From: Hoylesella saccharolytica JCM 17484
GTDB taxonomy: Bacteria; Bacteroidota; Bacteroidia; Bacteroidales; Bacteroidaceae
Direction: 5' to 3'
DNA length: 60,396 nucleotides
Assembly: GCF_000614205.1 (NCBI RefSeq)
Contig: NZ_BAKN01000018.1
Location: 1-60,396, forward strand
The translations under genes were made by a program, and so were the position numbers. The notes beneath the pieces were generated by a model. That model made no database searches and had not been told where the DNA came from. It saw only the letters and a program-made list of their open reading frames with translations. Positions 54,622 through 60,396 of the stretch are shown here, piece after piece (within the stretch, counting starts at the first letter, position 1; every line of letters begins with the position of its first letter).

Positions 54622-54891
54622 TCAGTCTTCGATAATCTCCGCCTCTCTCCATTGACTGATCAACTCTTCGACATCCTTCATGGCGGCAGATTCTTCAACT
54701 TCGTAGTGCTCTACCAGCAAAGCAACCAGCGTTTCGGGTGTAAACTCTTTGTTGGCAATAGCTTCCCAAAGGTATGCCGAACTTTTGTTCATACTGATAA
54801 TATTGCTGAAGTCGATGTTTTCTTTACCTTCTGCAACGATAATTTGTTCTCCGCAGATGTCGCGTAGGTTAAATCCTTTCTTTGCTCTCAT
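54622..54891 (-). CDS. PqqD-like small protein (RiPP recognition element type)
   Basis: The 89-residue protein resembles PqqD family proteins, which bind leader peptides of ribosomal peptides and present them to modifying enzymes. It starts MRAKKGFNLRDICGEQIIVA and contains the family pattern NKSSAYLWEAI near residue 34, followed by a helical FTPETLVALLVEHYEVEE segment and EELISQWREA. The resemblance is in size, secondary-structure pattern and the conserved aromatic-Trp region. It is followed by murF-alr. It lies next to an S26-like peptidase and an HprK-like kinase, which makes a peptide-processing role possible. No obvious precursor peptide is seen nearby. Confidence 0.75.
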   Translation of the reverse strand: MRAKKGFNLRDICGEQIIVAEGKENIDFSNIISMNKSSAYLWEAIANKEFTPETLVALLVEHYEVEESAAMKDVEELISQWREAEIIED

Positions 54892-54903
54892 CCTTCTTTT
54901 TAT

Positions 54904-55389
54904 TTAAATGGGTTTGAACATTTTAAGCCAAATCTTTCTATATGCCCCAAGCAGGTAACGCCTTACAGGGTAAAGATTCAGCCAAATAAACGAATAAATG
55001 CGCCATTTGATGCCGTTGGTTTTGTCTAATCGAGTTCTGTCTTTACGATAAAAGCCCAGCGCAAAGGCTTTTACACCAGATAAAGGACAGCTTTCCGAAT
55101 TGATATTCCCATCTCCGCGAAGGGTTACTATTCCGTCTTTTATTTTTATAATACGGTGTAATACATAACAGCCGGGTTGGATTTCTGCCAACACAACGTC
55201 TCCTTTTTGTATATTGATGGGTTTGGTTAGCAACGCCTTATCCCGATTATTTTCGAGAAAAGGGCGCATACTGAATCCTTTGAGTTTCAGTGTTACGGTG
55301 TGACCCTCGTTTAACAGCTTGATTACTTCGGGTAAAAACCGTGCATTTTCAAATTGTATCTCTTTTATTTCACTATAGAGTCGTGACAT
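54904..55389 (-). CDS. S24/S26-type peptidase with Ser-His-like active site
   Basis: The 161-residue protein has the S26 pattern GFSMRPFLE near residue 39, GDVVLAEI near residue 63 and VLHRIIKIKDGIVTLRGDGN near residue 75. Bacterial signal peptidase I uses a Ser-Lys pair. The His in VLHR at the second position resembles the Ser-His arrangement of ER-type/SipW signal peptidases, so this one may use His. No N-terminal membrane anchor is visible; a hydrophobic aromatic C-terminal region (IYSFIWLNLYPV) might associate with the membrane. It overlaps the kinase gene by 25 bp and precedes the PqqD-like gene by 12 bp. Confidence 0.8.
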   Translation of the reverse strand: MSRLYSEIKEIQFENARFLPEVIKLLNEGHTVTLKLKGFSMRPFLENNRDKALLTKPINIQKGDVVLAEIQPGCYVLHRIIKIKDGIVTLRGDGNINSESCPLSGVKAFALGFYRKDRTRLDKTNGIKWRIYSFIWLNLYPVRRYLLGAYRKIWLKMFKPI

Positions 55390-56258
55390 ATAATAGCAGC
55401 TTCTCGGTTAGGTAAACAGTGCACAACGTAGATGCCCGTTGTCTCGATGACTTTTGTAATGGTGTTGCACACGTTATTGAATATCTCTTTGTCCCACTTC
55501 ATAGATGAGCAAGACGGCAGTAAAGAGGCAAACGATTCTATTGGGTTTAGCTTCTCTACGCTGTTTATATCAGCCCTATCAATTCTTGTTATGGCACCCA
55601 ATGGGGCTTTGATGTTGCGATAACAAGGCGTCTTTCCACTCCAAGGACTTCCGTAGATATACGCTTTTCCATCAAGAATTCGAACAATGGGATTATCGTC
55701 ATTCATTAAGTCGCATTCGGGGATATGTTTCAGCCACAGGCTTACGTGTGTACTCTTACCCGTTCCACTCTTTGCAATAAAAGCATATCCGTACCCTTTG
55801 TGTCTTACCAGCGAAGCGTGTATCAGTAATGTTTGCTTAAAACTGCCGGCAAATGCAAAGATAAGCATCAACGCATTATTAAGACCGAAGCTGCGCATAT
55901 CATAGTTTCCATTTAATGCACAGCGACAATCAGAAAAATTGTTGTTGGTTTGTAGCAAGCAACAACTGTTCTCTTTCAAATCCTTAATAATATATTGATA
56001 GCCCCCGTTTGCAAGATGATCAACGGTTGTATTACCGTTTCCTGTTTCAAATTCTCTTATTCTGTCTCTTTTCTGATGTTCCGCAGGTTTCAAATCGTCG
56101 TCTACGGTGAGGTGAAAAAAGAGCCTTTCAGAAGGCTTCTTAATTCGGAAAGGAACCAACGACTCGATTAACGACAAGTCGTTGTATCTTGATTTTTTAA
56201 AGGTTATTCCGATATTGAATTCCGCTATTTTGAAATAGAAGCTGGGATTATCGTCCAT
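55365..56258 (-). CDS. HprK-like serine kinase
   Basis: The 297-residue protein has a C-terminal HPr kinase-like domain. Key features are the P-loop FIAKSGTGKSTHVSLWL near residue 172, LMNDDNPIVRILDGKAYIYG with an acidic pair, and GSPWSGKTPCYRN. The N-terminal half (about residues 1-140) is beta-rich and unlike HPr kinase. No HPr or phosphotransferase protein is in the window. HprK-like kinases in RiPP clusters phosphorylate peptides, and the neighbours fit such a use, but the target is unknown. It starts 61 bp after the 146-residue secreted protein gene. Confidence 0.8.
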   Translation of the reverse strand: MDDNPSFYFKIAEFNIGITFKKSRYNDLSLIESLVPFRIKKPSERLFFHLTVDDDLKPAEHQKRDRIREFETGNGNTTVDHLANGGYQYIIKDLKENSCCLLQTNNNFSDCRCALNGNYDMRSFGLNNALMLIFAFAGSFKQTLLIHASLVRHKGYGYAFIAKSGTGKSTHVSLWLKHIPECDLMNDDNPIVRILDGKAYIYGSPWSGKTPCYRNIKAPLGAITRIDRADINSVEKLNPIESFASLLPSCSSMKWDKEIFNNVCNTITKVIETTGIYVVHCLPNREAAIICHDSIVK

Positions 56259-56319
56259 AATTGCTGTGTCGAAACTTTAAACGGCATCCGTTTGCTCAAC
56301 CTGTTATTCTTCGTTTTTC

Positions 56320-56760
56320 TTATTTTGGGGAACGATCGGTTTGTGCAGGTTCCGGCTCTGGTACTATGGGGCTGTACCTAAACTCTGTATTCTTAATATA
56401 ATGTATATTGTATCCGCCCTTTTTCATATATTTCTTTCGCAGCGCCATATATTTTTTATCGGCCTTTGTTCTGCTTGTTGCAAAACCGGTTATACACAAC
56501 GGGAATGCAAAACCTTGTGCTCTGAGATAGTCGCGAAGCTGATAAGAGTAATTCTCTCGACCATATAAAAACTTGCTCCTTTCGTAAAGGCAGGCAGAAT
56601 CTACCTGTTGCACTTCCGTAAAATAAATGGTAGAATCGGCAAACGATGTAGCCACGCCAAATAGATATATCGGTGTGGTCTTTACTTTTGCCGATGCGTT
56701 ATAACTTACAAAAAGCGTTAACATCACTGTTAACATCAAATATCTGTTCAATTTATTCAT
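56320..56760 (-). CDS. Secreted protein of unknown function
   Basis: The 146-residue protein has a signal peptide (MNKLNRYLMLTVMLTLFVSY-NASA). The mature part contains TPIYLFGVATSFADSTIYFT, a short helical KKYMALRKKYMKKGGYNI region and a Pro/Glu-rich tail. I do not recognise a named family, although this type of small secreted protein is common in Bacteroidales. It follows rpoD by 48 bp and precedes the kinase-peptidase-PqqD cassette. Whether it belongs to either unit is not clear. Confidence 0.7.
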   Translation of the reverse strand: MNKLNRYLMLTVMLTLFVSYNASAKVKTTPIYLFGVATSFADSTIYFTEVQQVDSACLYERSKFLYGRENYSYQLRDYLRAQGFAFPLCITGFATSRTKADKKYMALRKKYMKKGGYNIHYIKNTEFRYSPIVPEPEPAQTDRSPK

Positions 56761-56808
56761 TCGTTATAGCTTTTAGAATAAAAAGGAAGACAGTTTTGAG
56801 GGGATAAC

Positions 56809-57670
56809 TTATTGTCCCAAGTAGGTCTTCAGCATTTTATTCTTTGTGTTATGTCTCAATCTTCTTATTGCCTTTTCTTTTATTTGCCTTACCCGTTCGC
56901 GAGTCAAACCGTATTTATCGCCGATTTCTTCCAACGTCATCTCTTGTTGATTGATACCGAAAAAGGCTTCGATAACGTTCCTTTCCCGTTCATTCAGTGT
57001 TTGCAACGCCTCTGCAATTTCTTCGCGTAGCGACTCAAGTACCAATTCGTTGTCTGTGGTAGGTGTGTCTGTGCTGGCCAATAGATCAAGCAAACTGTTT
57101 TCTTCACCGTCTACAATGGGCGCATCTACAGAAATGTGCTTGCCCGGAACCTTCATTGCGTCTTCTATTTTATCTTCAGGCAAGTCGGTTTTTTCTGCAA
57201 TTTCGTCTATGCTGGGCCTTCGTTCGTTCTCTTGTTCAAATTTATTGAGTATCCGATTGATTTTGTTTACCGACCCCACTTGGTTTAGTGGCAACCTCAC
57301 AATTCGGCTTTGCTCGGCAATAGCTTGTAAGATGCTTTGTCTTATCCACCATACGGCATACGAGATGAACTTAAACCACGTGTCTCGTCAAACTTCTCGG
57401 CAGCTTTTATCAGCCCATGTTTCCTTCGTTGATAAGATCGGGCAGGCTCAATCCCTGATTTTGATATTGCTTGGCAACTGATACCACAAACCGCAAATTC
57501 GCTTTTGTTAAGCGTTCTAAGGCTTTTCGATCACCTTTTCTTATACGCTGAGCCAACTCCACTTCTTCTTCAACAGTGATAAGCTCTTCATGGCCAATCT
57601 CTTGAAGATATTTATCCAAAGAGTCGCTTTCTCTGTTGGTAATTGATTTTGTGATTTTCAGCTGTCTCAT
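56809..57670 (-). CDS. rpoD: Primary RNA polymerase sigma factor RpoD (two apparent frameshifts)
   Basis: RpoD directs RNA polymerase to housekeeping promoters. The N-terminal frame (57670 to about 57413) reads [18 protein letters not shown] and [21 protein letters not shown] (region 1.2-2), then [20 protein letters not shown]. The C-terminal frame (from 57300) reads [29 protein letters not shown] and the region-4 helix-turn-helix [20 protein letters not shown]. Two one-base insertions, in the G at 57413 and in the AAA at 57373-57375, restore [20 protein letters not shown] and [19 protein letters not shown]. The repaired protein is 287 residues, the normal size. Because the gene is essential, the breaks must be sequence errors. 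Confidence 0.96.
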
Positions 57671-57756
57671 TAAGCGTTATGTTTTTATGCTTGTGTGCAA
57701 ATTTAATTACTTTGGTGTATATCTGCAAATGTTTTTATGTTTTTTTGGGCAACTGT

Positions 57757-57796
57757 AAAAAAGAAGAGAGAAGCCCTTTTGAGGCCCTCTCTTCTT
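57757..57796 (-). terminator. Intrinsic terminator of degQ
   Basis: A 10-bp perfect stem (AAGAAGAGAG at 57761-57770 with 57787-57796) continues into a GC-rich inner part. On the minus strand it is followed by a run of T (57757-57762 read as A). It lies 27 bp after the degQ stop. Confidence 0.88.
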
Positions 57797-57822
57797 ATAT
57801 TATATATGTATGGAATGTCTGT

Positions 57823-59285
57823 TTATTTGCTCAGTACCACGGCAAAGTAACCCTTCTTGCCCGTAGGATAGATGCCTTGAATATACAATACGGGGTCTTT
57901 GCTGGTCGATGCTTCTTTTACAACCTTTTGCAATTCGTCTAAAGTGCGTATGGTTTGGTCGTTGGCACGCTGTATGATAAAGCCCTTTGCGATGCCCGCA
58001 TCTTTCATGGCACCGTTGTTTACCTTAATAACTTCCAGTCCATAGTTGGTGTTCAGCTGACTTTTTTGGGCTGCTGTAATCTCTCTGAAGTTAGCGCCCA
58101 GAATGTCTAAGTCGGCTGTTTTTACCACGTTTGTATTACCTTGTGCATTCTTTAAGACAACATTAACGGTGCTCGACTTTTTGTTACGCAAGAATGTGAT
58201 AGACACTTTGTCGCCGGGACGCTTGCCGGCCATCATCTCTTGTAGCTCTGCCATCTTCGTCAACTTTTTGCCATCAATAGCAGTTATCACATCACCGGTT
58301 TTCAAACCAGCAGCAGCACCGGCGCCGTCGTCATCCACTTTGGCAACGTATACACCTTCGTTGGTGCCCAAATCAAGTTCTTTTCCGTCTTCTTTCTGCA
58401 TATCCAGATAGGGCCTAACATCTTGTCCCTGAATGCCGAGGAATGCCCGTTGTACGTTTCCGTACTGTTTAATATCTGCTACTACCTTATTCATAATGGT
58501 GGTAGGAATGGCAAAACCGTAGCCGCTATACGAACCCGTTTGCGAGTAAAGCATAGCATTGATGCCCACCAATTCGCCCGATGTGTTCACCAAGGCACCA
58601 CCCGAGTTGCCTTGATTGATGGCAGCATCGGTCTGAATAAACGACTCTACGCCGTTTGCACCCAATGAACGTGCCTTCGCACTGACGATACCTGCGGTAA
58701 CGGTCGAATTGAGATTAAAGGGATTGCCCACAGCCAATACCCATTCGCCAACCTTCAGCTTGTCCGAACTACCTATCGTAATGGCGGGCAAATCTTTGGC
58801 ATCAACCTTAATTAAAGCCAAGTCTGTGGTTTTATCGGTTCCGATAATGCGTGCCGAAAATTCGCGGTTGTCGTTCAGTGTAACCGTCAACTCGTCTGCA
58901 CCATCTACCACATGGTTGTTGGTAACGATGTAACCGTCGGTCGAAATAATTACTCCCGAACCGCTGGATGCTCTTGGCTGTGTTTGTATTTTACGCTTTT
59001 GTGTGCCGCCGTTACCCCGTCCCGGATTGCCGAAAAAGCCAAACGGGTCAGAAAAAAAGTCGCTAAACGGGTCGCTTTGTACATCTACCGTTTGCACTTT
59101 CGAGTTTTGTACATTTTTAATATGTACACTGCGGGCAGCGATTTCTCTGCTGCGTACGTCAGATCTACGGGTTGTGCGGGTGCCACAGCTTTTGCTGCTG
59201 CATTTACTTTCATAAAACTACCGGCCGAAAATGCTACAGCCAGTACACATAGTGCGCCAAGAACGTACTGAGAATACTTTTTCAT
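57823..59285 (-). CDS. degQ: DegP/DegQ-type periplasmic serine protease with two PDZ domains (apparent frameshift)
   Basis: DegQ-type proteases degrade or refold misfolded periplasmic proteins. The N-terminal signal-anchor frame (59285 down to about 59128) reads MKKYSQYVLGALCVLAVAFS, then ...EKSLPAV. The other frame continues VHIKNVQNSKVQTVDVQSDP. One extra base at 59128 joins them. The catalytic triad is visible: His in YIVTNNHVVDGA, Asp in KTTDLALIKVDAKDLP and Ser in NQGNSGGALVNTSG. Two PDZ domains follow (GVYVAKVDDDGAGAAAGLKT and GFIIQRANDQTIRTLDE). Total length is about 487 residues. It has its own promoter (59348-59377) and a terminator, so it is a single-gene unit. Confidence 0.94.
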
Positions 59286-59347
59286 TGTTCTGTTATTTTT
59301 ATAGTTATTTTTATGCTTGTCTTAGTCTCTGTTTTCTTTTTGAGCTG

Positions 59348-59377
59348 CAAATATAAAGGCAAAAAATGTAATAACAA
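59348..59377 (-). promoter_or_regulatory. Predicted degQ promoter
   Basis: TATATTTG (59348-59355, minus strand) with TTG (59375-59377) exactly 19 bp upstream fits the Bacteroidetes consensus. The leader is about 55 nt. Confidence 0.65.
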
Positions 59378-59399
59378 TGGTCTACAGGGTATCTTTATC

Positions 59400-60061
59400 C
59401 CATTTTAACATAAGTATTTAACACTTTAACGCCTCTTAATTGCGCCGTAATTATTTTTATAAATGTTTCATCTCTTCATATTAATAATTGGTTTTATATT
59501 ATTTATAGAGCTGTTCAGAGAGCTTCGGGCCTTTCTTTTTCTTTTGTGTTCGCGCCGAAACCGCTTCTGTTTATTTAGAGGCTCTATTTATGTAGATGGT
59601 TTAATTTAATTGTTTATACGTAACTAAAATAAATAACATTTTCTATTTGTTTAACGTTTGCACGGTTTTTGATGTTTATTTGTAGGCTTGAATATATGCC
59701 GTGCAACCCACCGTAACGAAATGATATCTGCCCTTTATGGCAAAAACGGGTATTGGCAAGGGTGTTTCAGGCAAGTAAAATACCTGTTCACCTTAGCCGC
59801 CGATATATAAACGCGCCAATTATCGATTTGTTATTATTTTCTCAGAAATACTTCGAAATTGTAAGTTTTGTGATTGTCAAGAAATCGGAAGCAACTTCAC
59901 GAGTGTGTCGACAAAATCATTCAACTTATTCTCGGCTCGTAAAATCGCAAGGATTTTAGATTGGGGATGTCTCTGATAATCAATAACTTGTACGCTTAAC
60001 AGTGATTTTTGTACATTATTTACCCTTTTGAAACGCCCTAAAACCGCGTTTTTCAGGTTGC
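59400..60061. other. Gene-free gap upstream of degQ
   Basis: I see no credible gene or RNA. There is a weak inverted pair GGGTATT and AATACCT at 59749-59786. The last 30 bp (AAACGCCCTAAAA at 60031-60043, then a T5 run) match the leader of the array at 41606, so the repeat element probably begins near 60030. Confidence 0.55.
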
Positions 60062-60142
60062 AAAAGTTATGATTTTACCTCGTAAAACATCATCTTTAGA
60101 AGGCTAAAAGCTATGCTTTTGCAACTCAAGACCTATGATTTT
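60062..60142. repeat. 22-bp periodic array of AAAAGC-TAT-GCTTTT-type dyads, four units
   Basis: Cores start at 60062 (AAAAGTTATGATTTT), 60084 (AAAACATCATCTTTA), 60106 (AAAAGCTATGCTTTT) and 60128 (AAGACCTATGATTTT), exactly 22 bp apart. It is followed by GGAAAATTAACGCTTA and a T5 run, parallel to the trailer at 41687-41706. This copy is the most diverged of the three. Confidence 0.9.
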
Positions 60143-60289
60143 GGAAAATTAACGCTTATTTTTCGCTTTTTGATCCCTATTTTTTCGCTGGATTGAGAAA
60201 GTGATTTGTAACGAAAAAAGAAAATCAAAAATGTTCTTAAACGTTAAAAAAGTTACGATTTATAACCTAAGGTTGGTTGTCTTTATACG

Positions 60290-60384
60290 GTGAGGGGTAT
60301 GCTGCATGGTTTGCTTTTTACGCTTTATGTGGTGTTTTTTATCCTTTTATTTTGGGCTTTTCAAACTTTCACCTTGTATTCTTT
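60290..60384. repeat. Dispersed intergenic repeat (CTGCATC family), copy 3
   Basis: The stretch reads GGGGTATGCTGCATGGTTTG, CTTTTTACGCTTTATGTGGT and CTTTTCAAACTTTCACCTTG. Its order and spacing parallel copy 1 at 20485-20592. It reaches almost to the window edge, so its far end is not seen. Confidence 0.45.
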
Positions 60385-60396
60385 AAAAAACAAATG

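Noticed and set aside
56809..57670. rpoD as pseudogene or programmed frameshifting
   Set aside because: Two separate one-base losses 40 bp apart in an essential gene, with similar losses in eight other genes, point to sequence error. There is no slippery-site and stimulator arrangement.
7812..60160. Insertion sequences or transposases
   Set aside because: No transposase, integrase or relaxase gene is present, and no long terminal inverted repeats were seen around the repeat elements.

Overview
The window looks like a chromosomal segment of a Bacteroidales bacterium, most likely a Prevotella-type (Prevotellaceae) species. The evidence is promoters of the Bacteroidetes form (TTG, 19-20 bp, TAnnTTTG), almost no Shine-Dalgarno sites, a SusC/SusD locus, the type IX secretion (T9SS) regulators PorX and PorW, secreted proteins with T9SS-type C-terminal tails, a MurF-Alr fusion and a TamL-type lipoprotein. 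This is inferred from gene content and signals only.

Layout. 0.1-7.6 kb (minus): aroA, a Cys-rich membrane protein, a metal ABC permease, porW, porX, tsaE. 7.6-8.6 kb: a divergent gap filled with a 22-bp repeat lattice. 8.6-13.2 kb (plus): glnS, a TPR protein, a DedA protein, trmD. 13.5-20.3 kb (minus): secreted endonuclease, luxS, mtnN, a DUF2461 protein, nth, tamL. 20.3-21.3 kb: repeats only. 21.3-25 kb: YfhO-family protein (minus) and a TonB-like protein (plus). 25.4-29.5 kb (plus): serC, serA, a DUF1015 protein, a YigZ/IMPACT protein, tRNA-Ser(CGA). 29.7-41.1 kb (minus): a polysaccharide utilisation locus with a LacI regulator, a sugar MFS transporter, SusC-like, SusD-like, a DUF4886-like lipoprotein and a GH172-like enzyme. 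41.9-43.2 kb (plus): MATE exporter. 43.2-47.0 kb (minus): membrane protein with zinc ribbon, U32 protein, metA. 47.6-51.7 kb (minus): EIIC-GAT-like transporter, exported KduI, M6 metalloprotease. 52.1-59.3 kb (minus): degQ, rpoD, a small secreted protein, a cassette of HprK-like kinase, S26-like peptidase and PqqD-like protein, then murF-alr.

How the genes connect. mtnN and luxS together recycle S-adenosylhomocysteine and make AI-2 precursor. serC and serA give two steps of serine synthesis and lie beside a tRNA-Ser. PorX/PorW control the secretion machine that should export the endonuclease and the M6 protease. The polysaccharide locus and the KduI/EIIC pair handle sugars.

Two window-wide observations matter most. 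First, at least four gene-free regions carry tandem repeats with an exact 22-bp period, and two others carry repeats with a 41-bp period. The sequences differ while the spacing stays fixed, and A- and T-tracts recur about every 11 bp in the best arrays. Second, nine genes, including rpoD, are broken by ten apparent one-base losses, mostly in homopolymer runs. This points to base-level errors in the sequence rather than to real pseudogenes, so these genes are annotated as full-length with the break marked.
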